Shown here in pieces: positions 24,562 to 34,100 of a DNA stretch of 64,000 bases. Source of the DNA: Sporolactobacillus nakayamae (GTDB lineage Bacteria; Bacillota; Bacilli; Bacillales; Sporolactobacillaceae); NCBI RefSeq assembly GCF_900113325.1, contig NZ_FOOY01000017.1, positions 16,648 through 80,647 on the forward strand. The letters are read 5' to 3'. Each line of letters begins with the position of its first letter. Within the stretch, counting starts at the first letter, position 1. Position numbers and translations under genes: made by a program. The notes under the pieces are model-generated. The model saw only the letters and a program-made list of their open reading frames with translations. It searched no databases and was not told where the DNA came from.

Positions 24562-27500
24562 TTAAATCATTTCCATATGCACACTACTGCCTCTTCCTGA
24601 GGGTACAGCAGGCGAAACAATGAGTCTTCTTGGCAATCGTTCACGCATTTCGGGAACATGGCTGATGACGCCAATCGCCAAGCGGCGCATGTGCAGCTTC
24701 TCAAGTGCGGTAACCACCGTATCAAGGAGTTCAGGATCAAGCGAGCCGAATCCCTCATCCAAAAAGAAGAATTGCAGCGGAACATTGCCGCGAAGCTGGA
24801 TCTGTTCTGAGAGAGACAACGCGAGTGCGAGCGACGTCAAAAAAGTTTCACCGCCGGATAATGATGAGACAGGGCGATAAATTCCTCCATTCCCATTATC
24901 GCGTATGATGAATCCGCCCTGCTCGTCTACCTCAAGAACATAGCGATTATGTGTCAACTCACCGAGTCGCTTCGAAGCGGCCGTACACACTTGCTGAAGC
25001 TGTTCCTCCGCGACAAATTCCACAAACGCATTGCCGCGAAATACACGTTGCAGCTGTTCAAATTGATCTGCTGTCTTTTGATTTTTCTTGCGCTCGGCCT
25101 CCAGAGTGAGAAAGAGTTTATGATTTTTCTCCACGTTTTCGCGTTCTTTTACTGCCCCGCCGAAGGTTTGAATCAATTTCTGAACTGTTTCATTCAAATC
25201 AATCAAATTTTTTTCCGCCTCATCAAGCTGAGCTTTTGAGACGAATTTGCCGTCAATTTTCTCAGAAAGTGATTGTATTTCAGAGGACAGCCGCGTCGTT
25301 TGCGCTGCATAGTTCGCCAAATCATTTGAAAATGCCGTATGTTTTTCAATGGGCAAATAGGCATTCAGCACAGCTTCACGTTGATCAAATCGGGAGTCGC
25401 TCAGTCGCCCTGTCCATTTGGCGCGTGATGATTGATGTGTTCGTTCCGACCGTTCCAACCGTGCGGAGGCATTCGCGCACTCTTTATCAATTAGATGATA
25501 GTTTTCCAGTGCTGTCCGCATTGATTGGTCACTTAATTCGCAACGCTGCTTCAGCTGGTTCACTTTCTCTTCCGTCTCAAGCGCCATTTTTTTTAGTGGC
25601 ATGTCTTCCGTAAATGCCAATTCCCGCAACTGACTGATCAACTGCTCTGCTGTTTTCATTAAGGCTTCGTGACGGCCCGCGCTTTCGCTCCATCTGCCCT
25701 CAAGCTCTCGCAATATATCTTGTGTATGAGCTAGGTTTAGTTCGAACGTTTTCAGCTGATCTTTAATACGCTTGACCTCACGGCGCAGTTGGTCGGCCTG
25801 CCGATCAGATTCACGGATTGATTGATCTTCCTTCTGGATCTGTTCAAATGACATATAGCGAGACTTCCATTCTTCCATTCGCTCATCACGTTCGCTTTTC
25901 TTTGCCACGGCCTGGGTTTTAAGGCTTACCATTTTTTCTTCGTACACTTTTTCCTGAGCCTGAAGCGTCGCGCGTGCCGAATCTGATTGTCTCGTCTGCT
26001 CTTCCTGCCGCGTCCATTGATCCGCTACGCGCAGCTGATCCTGTTTTTCTTCTCGGACCCGCAGCGCAATTTGATCTAGTATTTGCTTCACACCTGATTT
26101 TTCCCACTCAGAAAAATCAGCGGACAAATCAGTATTTTGACCTACTTGAACTTGAACTGCTTGGGCACGGTTGGCAAACGCCTTAACCTGATATTCCAGC
26201 TGTGCGATACAGATTCTGATCTCCTGTTGTTGATTGTTCAAAAATTCGGAAGCCTTCTGTAAAGTCGTCCTCTTGTTATTGAGAGCAGTTTCTGAAATAA
26301 CTTCGCCTCCTGTTGCCGCCGGATTCGGATGATGGAGTGCGCCGCAGACGGGACATGGCTCACCCTCTCGCAATGCCGCGACTAATTGAAGCGACAGATT
26401 GCGGCGGTTAATTTTCTCCCGTTCTTGTTCTATTTTTTTATTCGTCAACTCAACGAATGCGTGTGCCGACCGAATCAATCGACTGGTATCTACGGCTCGA
26501 TTGTAAACCTCCTGATTCTGAATAAAGAGTGACGCATCCCTTTTATCTGCCCGCGCCTGTTCATCATCAAGTTGTTTTAGTTCCTTTTTGCATTTATTTA
26601 AAGCGTCACGGAATTGAATCCATTCGTGTCGCTTCTCTTCAAGATAATGATCCAATGAATCGATTTCTTTCTTGTCTTGAAGCGCCTGTTGCACAAATAA
26701 ACGTCGATCACTTGGCACTTCAAGTAAAGATAGTTTGCGTTCCTTCGCCTCTGCTTCGTTTTTCATCTTTCCAACATCGTTCTGATCTTGTTCAGCCGCA
26801 ATTCGCGCCTTATTCAATTTCTGCTCAAGCTCATCTCTCGCTTTTTGCAAGCGTTGCAATGCGTTTTGCTCATTCTGCAATTGATCCTGAATGGAGGCGC
26901 CTTGAAGAAGCTGCTGTTTTTCCGCATTAAGCTTAGGCTCTTGATCATTAAGACTTTTCTTTGCTTGCTCGCTTTCCTCTTTCGCCGAATCCAATTTGGC
27001 TTTGATACGATCAAATCTCCGACAAATTTCCGCATGGCTACTTTTAGCATCTGCATTTTCCTGCTCTGCCTCCTGCAAAGCCTCTAAAAAAGGCATCAGC
27101 TTTTCCGCCGCTTCGCTCATATCGAGTTTGACTCTGATTTCTTCATATTTATTCTTTTCTTGAGACAGCTTTTCAAAAACTTCGCTCTTGGACTCTTTTT
27201 CCTCGATTAAATGGCGAAGTTGTTCAAATAACTTTTTTTCAGCATCGGCCTTCTCAAGACTAGTTTGCAACTCGCGAAGTTCGCTCTCAATCTGCGTGCA
27301 TCGTTGTTTTGCTTTGCTGACCGCTTCTTCCGACGCATCACCAAGCATCGCTTGTTTTTCGGAAATGATCTGAAGATATTGCTTTCGTTCATCGGACGCA
27401 TGTTTTAATCGTGATGTTAGTTCGTCACCATACTTCTCCAAATGAAAAAGCCGCTGAAGCATTTTGCGTCGCTCATTGCCTTTGAGTGTTAAAAACTCTG

Positions 27501-27963
27501 CAAATTTTCCTTGTGGCAGGACGACCGCTCGAGTGAAGTCATCATGGGTCAGTCCGAGAATTTCCTGCACAGATCGAGTTAAATCACGTTCTTTATCCGC
27601 GAGCACTTCATTAATCGCGCCGAGTTTCAACAATCGGCAACTCGAAAGGCGCAAAGCACCGTCCTTTGTCTTCTTGTAACTGCGTTCCGCACGGTAACGA
27701 TCGGTTCGATCGCCTGTCAATTCGAAGGTAAAACCAACTGACATCTGTTCTTCAAGCTGATTCAGAATTCCAGTTGTATTGTTTGCTGCCCGTTCAACAG
27801 TCCCATAGAGAGCAAGGGTAATCCCATCAAGAATCGTTGATTTTCCACTTCCGGTCGGACCGAAAATGCCGAATAAGCCATCGGCACATAACGTTTCAAA
27901 ATCAATACACTGTTCCTCGCGAAAGCTGTTCAATCCGCGTATGGTCAGTTCAATCGGTTTCAT
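24562..27963 (-). CDS. sbcC: DNA repair exonuclease subunit SbcC (Rad50-like)
   Basis: SMC-like ATPase that works with SbcD to cut hairpins and blocked DNA ends. It has 1133 aa: N-terminal ATPase lobe with Walker A GPTGSGKST, two long coiled-coil arms, a zinc hook CPVCGALHHP about mid-protein, and a C-terminal lobe with the signature LSGGETF and Walker B FFLDEGFGSLD. It is last in the addB-addA-sbcD-sbcC order but an IS607-type element separates it from sbcD. Its start overlaps a 32-codon frame by 14 nt. All motifs look intact. Confidence 0.95.
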   Translation of the reverse strand: MKPIELTIRGLNSFREEQCIDFETLCADGLFGIFGPTGSGKSTILDGITLALYGTVERAANNTTGILNQLEEQMSVGFTFELTGDRTDRYRAERSYKKTKDGALRLSSCRLLKLGAINEVLADKERDLTRSVQEILGLTHDDFTRAVVLPQGKFAEFLTLKGNERRKMLQRLFHLEKYGDELTSRLKHASDERKQYLQIISEKQAMLGDASEEAVSKAKQRCTQIESELRELQTSLEKADAEKKLFEQLRHLIEEKESKSEVFEKLSQEKNKYEEIRVKLDMSEAAEKLMPFLEALQEAEQENADAKSSHAEICRRFDRIKAKLDSAKEESEQAKKSLNDQEPKLNAEKQQLLQGASIQDQLQNEQNALQRLQKARDELEQKLNKARIAAEQDQNDVGKMKNEAEAKERKLSLLEVPSDRRLFVQQALQDKKEIDSLDHYLEEKRHEWIQFRDALNKCKKELKQLDDEQARADKRDASLFIQNQEVYNRAVDTSRLIRSAHAFVELTNKKIEQEREKINRRNLSLQLVAALREGEPCPVCGALHHPNPAATGGEVISETALNNKRTTLQKASEFLNNQQQEIRICIAQLEYQVKAFANRAQAVQVQVGQNTDLSADFSEWEKSGVKQILDQIALRVREEKQDQLRVADQWTRQEEQTRQSDSARATLQAQEKVYEEKMVSLKTQAVAKKSERDERMEEWKSRYMSFEQIQKEDQSIRESDRQADQLRREVKRIKDQLKTFELNLAHTQDILRELEGRWSESAGRHEALMKTAEQLISQLRELAFTEDMPLKKMALETEEKVNQLKQRCELSDQSMRTALENYHLIDKECANASARLERSERTHQSSRAKWTGRLSDSRFDQREAVLNAYLPIEKHTAFSNDLANYAAQTTRLSSEIQSLSEKIDGKFVSKAQLDEAEKNLIDLNETVQKLIQTFGGAVKERENVEKNHKLFLTLEAERKKNQKTADQFEQLQRVFRGNAFVEFVAEEQLQQVCTAASKRLGELTHNRYVLEVDEQGGFIIRDNGNGGIYRPVSSLSGGETFLTSLALALSLSEQIQLRGNVPLQFFFLDEGFGSLDPELLDTVVTALEKLHMRRLAIGVISHVPEMRERLPRRLIVSPAVPSGRGSSVHMEMI

Positions 27964-28048
27964 TCGGCACCCTGCTTTCTATAATGTATTCAATCAGATA
28001 CACATCATCTATTTGTGTATCTTCCATTTTAGTCAGTCCTGTCATCAT
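27950..28048 (-). CDS. 32-codon frame overlapping the sbcC start, possible gene remnant
   Basis: The frame MMTGLTKMEDTQIDDVYLIE... ends in a TGA that overlaps the sbcC ATG by 14 nt, the tight coupling expected of a real operon gene. No ribosome site precedes its ATG pair, and the same frame is open upstream into the IS end. It may be the 3' remnant of a small gene truncated by the insertion, or a very small intact gene. I do not recognise the sequence. Confidence 0.35.
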   Translation of the reverse strand: MMTGLTKMEDTQIDDVYLIEYIIESRVPNETD

Positions 28049-28061
28049 TGGTATTCTGAAC

Positions 28062-28200
28062 GGGTGAGAGACACCCTATCACATGGACCAACTCTCGAAC
28101 CCTCTTAGGTGGATTGTGCACCCTCAGTAGTAAGCCCTACTGCGTAGTGAATCAAATTGTTTACTGCGTTTTCATCACGATTCATCACAGTTCCGCATTC
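28062..28200 (-). ncRNA. Candidate omega-RNA / right-end structure of the tnpB element
   Basis: TnpB nucleases use an RNA made from the 3' end of tnpB and the element's right end, with the guide read from flanking DNA. Here the tnpB tail is followed by a GGGTG/CACCC hairpin (28062-28066 with 28072-28076) and then GTTCAGAATACC. The exact scaffold boundaries are inferred, not seen. Confidence 0.4.
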
Positions 28201-29289
28201 ATAACAACGGTACGTATGATGCTCGTGATAGATGGTGTCGCCTTGCAATGTCATTTTATCTGCTCCTGTTTTAACATGACCGCAATGCGAACACCTTTGT
28301 GTACTCGGGTAATAACGATCTGCCACAACGAAACGATTACCCATCCATTCACTTTTGTATTGGATCATGTCTCTAAATTTTCGAAACATGGAACGGTGAA
28401 TGTTCTTCGCTAGACGCTTATTCATCTTCATCCGATTGACGTCCAAGTCTTCAATACAAATCGTGTGATAATCATTGCTTAATTGATGGACAAACTTCTT
28501 TAAAAGATCTTCTTGAATCCGAGCAATTCTTTGGTACGATCGTTTAAGTTTGGTTCTCACTTTACGATAGTTAGTACTTCTGAACTGATTCGGATTCGAG
28601 ACTCTTTTTCGAGCGAGAAGTCTTTGATAATGCGTTATACGTTCATATAACTTAATTAAATGATCAGGTAAAGTGCTGATCGTTTTGCCATCGTTATAGT
28701 TAAAGTGTCCTATATTTACGTCAACGCCTGCAACATCTTTACCTTCACTTAACTCATTGTCGTTCGTGTCGATACTAAGACATGCGTATAAACCATCTGC
28801 TTCTTCAACAACTGTAGCCTTCTTTATTTGTCCTTCGAAGCGTGGTGATTCTGCCATCTTAATGCCATACCATAAGATATTTATACCGCGAGGCTTATCA
28901 AGCATTAACTTGCCGTTCTTGATCTTCGCTCGATCCGTAGTAAATGATTTCTTGCTCAACTTCTTTGACTTGAATTTAGGCCGATCATGGTGAGGCATTT
29001 GTGGATTAAAAAAGTTCTTCCAAGCCTTGCTTAATGATGCTACGGATTGTTGGAGTACCCTTGCGGATAATCCATACTGCCAATCTTCTTTGTGTGCGAC
29101 CAGTTCATTTCGTACGATGTACTCATTGGGTCTTTTGTTGCTTTCTTTGTCAATCAAATGTAATTCATACAGAGTGTTCCATGTTTCAAGGGCCAAGTTC
29201 CAACAATATCTATGGTAGTTGAACAATTGGTCAAGTTGACGCTTCATGGTTACATTAGGGAATAGTTTGATTTTATGTGTTTTGATCAC
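28105..29289 (-). CDS. tnpB: TnpB RNA-guided nuclease of the IS607-type element
   Basis: RuvC-type nuclease, ancestor class of Cas12, that protects IS elements from loss by cutting the empty donor site. It has 394 aa. The catalytic acids are visible: Asp190 in AGVDVNIG, Glu280 in TICIEDLD and Asp372 in NRDENAVNN. The zinc finger Cys333/Cys336...Cys362/Cys365 is complete. An N-terminal helical domain (MIKTHKIKLFPN) is typical. Nothing is truncated, so it may be active. It starts 15 bp after tnpA. Base composition differs from the host genes. Confidence 0.93.
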   Translation of the reverse strand: MIKTHKIKLFPNVTMKRQLDQLFNYHRYCWNLALETWNTLYELHLIDKESNKRPNEYIVRNELVAHKEDWQYGLSARVLQQSVASLSKAWKNFFNPQMPHHDRPKFKSKKLSKKSFTTDRAKIKNGKLMLDKPRGINILWYGIKMAESPRFEGQIKKATVVEEADGLYACLSIDTNDNELSEGKDVAGVDVNIGHFNYNDGKTISTLPDHLIKLYERITHYQRLLARKRVSNPNQFRSTNYRKVRTKLKRSYQRIARIQEDLLKKFVHQLSNDYHTICIEDLDVNRMKMNKRLAKNIHRSMFRKFRDMIQYKSEWMGNRFVVADRYYPSTQRCSHCGHVKTGADKMTLQGDTIYHEHHTYRCYECGTVMNRDENAVNNLIHYAVGLTTEGAQST

Positions 29290-29304
29290 CTTCCTTCAGC
29301 TCCA

Positions 29305-29895
29305 TTAGTGAAGATTTTTATCATTTTCTATTTTCTTCTTGTATTTCCTTAAGCCATAGATCCGACAACTAAAAACATGAATAATGGATATTAAGTCTTC
29401 AGTCAATTCTTCGAGAGGAGACAAATCAGGGTTATTTAAAACAACGATCTCTGTATTGAATCTGTCCGCCAATCTCTCAAACCAATCAAACCCGAATCTT
29501 ACAAAACGATCTTTGTAAGTAACATAAATTTTGTCAATTTTATTGTTCATTATATCGTCAATTAACAAATTCCATTTTTTGCGTTTGTAATTCAACCCAC
29601 TTCCGATGTCTGTTATAACATCATCTAATATCACCCCCTTACCATTCACATAGTTTCGTAGGAATTCTATTTGGTTTTTTAAGTCATCCTTCTGACCAAA
29701 ATTAGAAACTCTTGCATAGGCAACGTTCTTTCTCGGATTATTTTTCTTGATTCCGAGGTATTCATTTAACTGTTCTTCTGTATAATATCTTCTGTTTGTT
29801 GGCGTCCTGTTCGCAACGAGCTTCCCACTTCTGTCCCAACGTTGTAAGGTCGTTACGGTGACACCAATTTTATTCGCCATTTCTTGCGGTTTCAA
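29305..29895 (-). CDS. tnpA: IS607-family serine recombinase TnpA
   Basis: Transposase of 196 aa. The MerR-like helix-turn-helix (MKPQEMANKIGVTVTTLQRWD) comes first, followed by the resolvase catalytic domain with nucleophile Ser64 in YARVSNFGQ and the YVTYKDRFVRFGF block. This inverted order (DNA-binding domain before catalytic domain) is the IS607 hallmark. Initiation is probably at TTG 29895 or the CTG just before it; AAGGAGG lies 10-13 nt upstream. It appears complete. Confidence 0.9.
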   Translation of the reverse strand: MKPQEMANKIGVTVTTLQRWDRSGKLVANRTPTNRRYYTEEQLNEYLGIKKNNPRKNVAYARVSNFGQKDDLKNQIEFLRNYVNGKGVILDDVITDIGSGLNYKRKKWNLLIDDIMNNKIDKIYVTYKDRFVRFGFDWFERLADRFNTEIVVLNNPDLSPLEELTEDLISIIHVFSCRIYGLRKYKKKIENDKNLH

Positions 29896-29974
29896 CAGGG
29901 CACATACACCTCCTTCATAGGATGTATATAATGTACTATGTAATCATACCTTTGTTAATATTTTTGTTAACTGT

Positions 29975-31162
29975 CTATTTCCTCCCTGCCGCGACTTCGC
30001 GTTCTGCTTCTTCATCCTCTAGTAATCGCATGAACAGCTGAACAAGGTCTGTACCCGGTTCAGCGCCTTCTGTCTGTTTTTTATAAAAACGAACGAAAAG
30101 CTCATCAATGGGTAAGCTTGAGCGAGACGTTTGATCCCCGAGTGCCTGAATTCCGCTGTAGATTGGCCGGATGTTGACAATTCGCGGTCTCGCTTTTCGC
30201 AGCGCCTGAATATCATGCATACTCATCGCCTCATCAAGACGCAATTCAAGATCAATCCATGCCTCCTGGTCACGCTCCTCGTCAATCCATTGCTGAACTT
30301 CGGCTAAACCTTTGTCCGCTCGCCAACGAGTGAGCGGACGCCCAGATCTGAGCTCAATCTCATGCATCGTAATCGGCGTTCGTGGCGCCGCATCAAGAAT
30401 AGTAACCGATTTAGGACCTGCCTCTGAAAAACTGTAGGCGATCGGCGAACCTGCGTAGCGCGCGGGAACCGGTGAATCGGCCAAGGTTTGCGGACGATGA
30501 AGATGCCCGAGTGCCACATACATAGCCGATTCCGGAAAAGCCGACGGATGAACTGTGTAGGCACCACCAACTTGGATTGGACGCTCAGAATCAGATTCTT
30601 TCCCCCCCGCAGCGAATAGATGAGTCATCAATAGATTCACGGCATCCTTTTTAAATGACTGAGCCTGCAGTTTGAAAAGCTCGGCCAAGCGCTCGTTATA
30701 CGCTTCTTTGATCGAATCCTCATCATTGATCGTGCTGAGGCATTCATTCAGTCTCGATTCGGAAGGATAGGGCACACAACCAAGAATCAAAGTCTCGTTT
30801 TTGCTTGCAATGGGGATCGTCATCGGCTTAAGAATGGGTTTTCCGACAATCGTAATTCCCTGCCGACCGGCGAGCGGCCGCGATGCTTCCAAGCGCTCCG
30901 GACTATCATGATTCCCGGCGATGATCAGAACCGGACGTTTTCCACCAAGTGACAGTCTTTGTGCGGTATCGTAAAAAAGTGCTTCGCTTGCAGCCGGAGG
31001 ATTGACCGTATCAAACACATCGCCCGCCATCAGAACCGCGTCAACTTTCTCTTCATCCGCAATGGCGCATATTTCGTCCATGACCTGCTCTTGTTCTTCT
31101 TCCCGAGAGCGGCCCTCAAGACTCCTTCCAAGATGCCAGTCGGCCGTATGCAATAATTTCAT
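29975..31162 (-). CDS. sbcD: Exonuclease subunit SbcD (Mre11-like)
   Basis: Mn-dependent nuclease partner of SbcC, 395 aa, normal length. Phosphoesterase motifs are present: LHTADWHLG, MAGDVFD, IAGNHDSPER, MTHLFAAGG and GHLHRPQ. Its ATG overlaps the addA stop (ATGA), so translation is coupled to addA. The natural stop at 29975 is intact: the IS607-type element lies just downstream, not inside, so SbcD should be complete, but sbcC now depends on readthrough of about 2 kb or on a promoter in the element. Confidence 0.96.
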   Translation of the reverse strand: MKLLHTADWHLGRSLEGRSREEEQEQVMDEICAIADEEKVDAVLMAGDVFDTVNPPAASEALFYDTAQRLSLGGKRPVLIIAGNHDSPERLEASRPLAGRQGITIVGKPILKPMTIPIASKNETLILGCVPYPSESRLNECLSTINDEDSIKEAYNERLAELFKLQAQSFKKDAVNLLMTHLFAAGGKESDSERPIQVGGAYTVHPSAFPESAMYVALGHLHRPQTLADSPVPARYAGSPIAYSFSEAGPKSVTILDAAPRTPITMHEIELRSGRPLTRWRADKGLAEVQQWIDEERDQEAWIDLELRLDEAMSMHDIQALRKARPRIVNIRPIYSGIQALGDQTSRSSLPIDELFVRFYKKQTEGAEPGTDLVQLFMRLLEDEEAEREVAAGRK

Positions 31163-34100
31163 TGCCCGTTCCCCCCAATCGTCAAATCAATAAAGCAGCC
31201 AATATCAAAAGCATAGAGTCCGACTAGAGCTACTTTCCGCTTCCAGATGCGCTCGATCGCTTGGCGATACAAGTCGAGCTGCACTTCGTAGCGGCGTTTT
31301 AACTCGGCAATCGCTTCATTTTGATTGGGAAAACGATGCGTCAGATGATCCGTTTTATAGTCTAATAGAATAAGTCCGTCTCCATCCTCGATAATACAGT
31401 CAATAACCCCTTGTACGAGTACAGATTCCTGCTTGCTTACTCTTTTCCATGACGGGTACACTTCGCTTGTCGCAAGCGCAAGACTGAACGGGCATTCACG
31501 AGTGACTTTGCTTGCCCTCCGCATCTTTATACCAATAGGCATTTGGAAAAGTTTAACTACGGCATCATAATCAAAGCTCTGCTCTTGCAGATCAGTAATG
31601 ACTTCTTTCTCGACAAGTGCCAAGCCTTGTTCCTTAATCTGCCGCGTAGTACCGACCTTTTGTAAATCAAGATGCTGCATCAGCAAGTGTAATGCTGTGC
31701 CGCGTTCCGCCGCTGAAAGTGCGGATTGCTGCAAAAACTGCGGACGGTCTCTTCCAATTGATGAAAATCGATCCGAGTCGCCCAGCAATCGGTCATCCGT
31801 CCCGGAACTGAAATAGCCTTGCTGCGCTTTAATCTCCGTGACCGTCTGTTTGGCCATTGAAACTGTCGAGGCGGATTCAGGATAAATCCATTGGAGACGC
31901 GCGGCCACTTCATCCTGGACACCAGAATGTGTGACCACTGATTTTCCTTGTTCAAGCTGTTGCAAACGTTCACGATTTAATTCGTGACGTTTCCCCTCTC
32001 CGCGTGAGAGACCGGAGGCAACGATAACCTGCACCATCCAGGATGAACGATCGCCAGAGATCGCCGTCTTGTCCGGTTCAGCATCGAGTAATTGATGCAG
32101 GGATTCTGCACCGTTATGGCGCGCGACCGACGGCATTACCCAATCAAAAAAGGTCGATGCGGATGCGCGACAGTCCTCCGGGAGGAGCCAATCAGGCGTC
32201 TGCAGCGTAGATTTGCACTTATCCACCTGTTTCTGCGCGTCTTTCACCGTCCCAATTAAAATCAGTTTCTCTTTCGCACGGGTCACCGCGACATACAAAA
32301 TGCGCAGTTCTTCAGCGATCGCGTCGGATTTCATACGTTCTTTAATCGCTAAATAGGGCAAGGTCGGGACACTCGTACGCAATTCAGGATCAATCCATTT
32401 CGTGCCAAAGCCCAAATCTTTATGCAGCAGCGCCGCTTGAGCCGTATCGCGCATGTTAAAGCGTTTGTTCATGCCTGCGACAAAGACAACGGGGAACTCC
32501 AGCCCTTTACTTTTATGAATCGTCATGATTCGAACGACATCTTCCTGTTCGCTCAGTGCCCTCGCTTCGCCGAGATCACCGCCGTTTTCTCTCATTCGTT
32601 CAATAAAACGAAGGAAACGAAACAATCCGCGGAAGGTAGTTTTTTCATATTGCCGCGCCCGATCATAGAAGGCTTTCAGATTCGCTTGGCGCTGCGTTCC
32701 GCCGGTCAGTCCACCGACATAGTCGTAATAGCCGGTGTCACGGTAGATTTGCCAGATCAATTCAGATACTGAGTGCGTTTTGGAAAAATCGCGCCATTCA
32801 TCACGTTTATTAAGAAAGATGGCAAGTTGTTGTGCCAACTCCTGCTTCGGATCCTGCGTATAGCTTTTTAATGCTTGATAAAAGCCTGAGCCTCGTTCAG
32901 CCATGCGGATAGCGGCAAGCTCGTCCGCATTTAACCCGATGATCGGCGAGCGGAGCACTGACGCAAGCGGTATATCCTGTTCCGGGTTATCAATCACTTG
33001 CAAGACCGACAGCATAACTGACACTTCAACCGTATCAAAGTAGCCCTTGGATAATTCCGCATAAGCGGGAATTCCCCGGCGGCCGAGCAAGTCTTTCATG
33101 ATCGCCGCGGAAGTGCTGGCGGAACGGAGCAGAATCGCAATATCCCGATACCGAACCCCACGCATCCGACCGGACGCGCGATCAAAAACTTGGAAAGAGG
33201 GAGAAGAGCCGTCACCGATCATTGCCTGAATACGGTCACCGATCGCGGCAGCCTCAAGTTCCGACGCATCCATATCATCCGCATGCTCCGACGGATCATC
33301 CTCTGCGCCGGCACGGTCAATAATCTCCAAGTCGACCGGACGGTTTTCTTGAGGGTAGTTCGCCCCGCAGCGCAGCTCGGCAGCGTCATCATACGTCACG
33401 CCACCTACCGCTTCATCCATCGTTTGCCGGAAAATGAAGTTAGCCCCGTCAATGATTTCCTGCCTGCTGCGGAAGTTGTTTGACAGATCAATCACTTGAC
33501 CGGTTGTTTCCGGACGAGAAAACTGTTTGTATTTCTCTATGAAAAGCGCCGGTTCAGCTAATCGGAATCCATAGATGCTCTGCTTCACATCACCAACCAT
33601 GAACAGGTTGCCTCCAGATCCGCTGTCTTTGGTAATCAACTGGATAATTGATTCTTGCACGCGGTTAGTATCCTGATATTCGTCAACCATAACTTCATTA
33701 AAGCGGGCGCGGAATTGTTCCGCAACGACTGAGGGCTGCTCATGACCCATCGAGGAGCCCTCAGCGCGTAGAACAGCGAGACATTCATGCTCTAAGTCAG
33801 AGAAATCGAGGACAACCTTGCGTCTTTTTTCCTTCTTAAATCGTTCGGCAAATGCTTTTACGAGTTCAACAATAAGATCAACAGAAGGTGCCATATCACT
33901 CAGATCACGCAAACATTCCTCCGAAGAACCCGCAAACCATTGCTGCTGCAACTCGGCAGTTTTCCCTTTTATGTTATCGCGCATTTTCTTGACCTGATCC
34001 TTGAGCGCTGTATCCACGTCTTTACCGCGAATCGCCTTCAATTTACCGAACGACAACGACAGGAAAGCCGAACGAATCGTCTCCCAGTCCGATTTGGAAT

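Larger units (their letters stand above)
28040..29965 (-). mobile_element. IS607-type insertion sequence between sbcD and sbcC
   Basis: A serine-recombinase tnpA (29305-29895) and a tnpB (28105-29289) lie head-to-tail on the minus strand, the IS607 layout. The DNA is visibly richer in A+T than the repair genes on both sides. IS607 elements have no terminal inverted repeats and make no target duplication, so ends are approximate: left end after the sbcD stop at 29975, right end just past a hairpin at 28062-28076. Confidence 0.85.

Noticed and set aside
26788..27087. Hydrophobic plus-strand frame opposite sbcC
   Set aside because: The hydrophobic look comes from the antisense of Lys/Glu-rich coiled coil; no start signal.
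29305..29895. Phage-type integrase at the sbc locus
   Set aside because: The MerR-like helix before a serine resolvase domain and the adjacent tnpB identify IS607, not a prophage.
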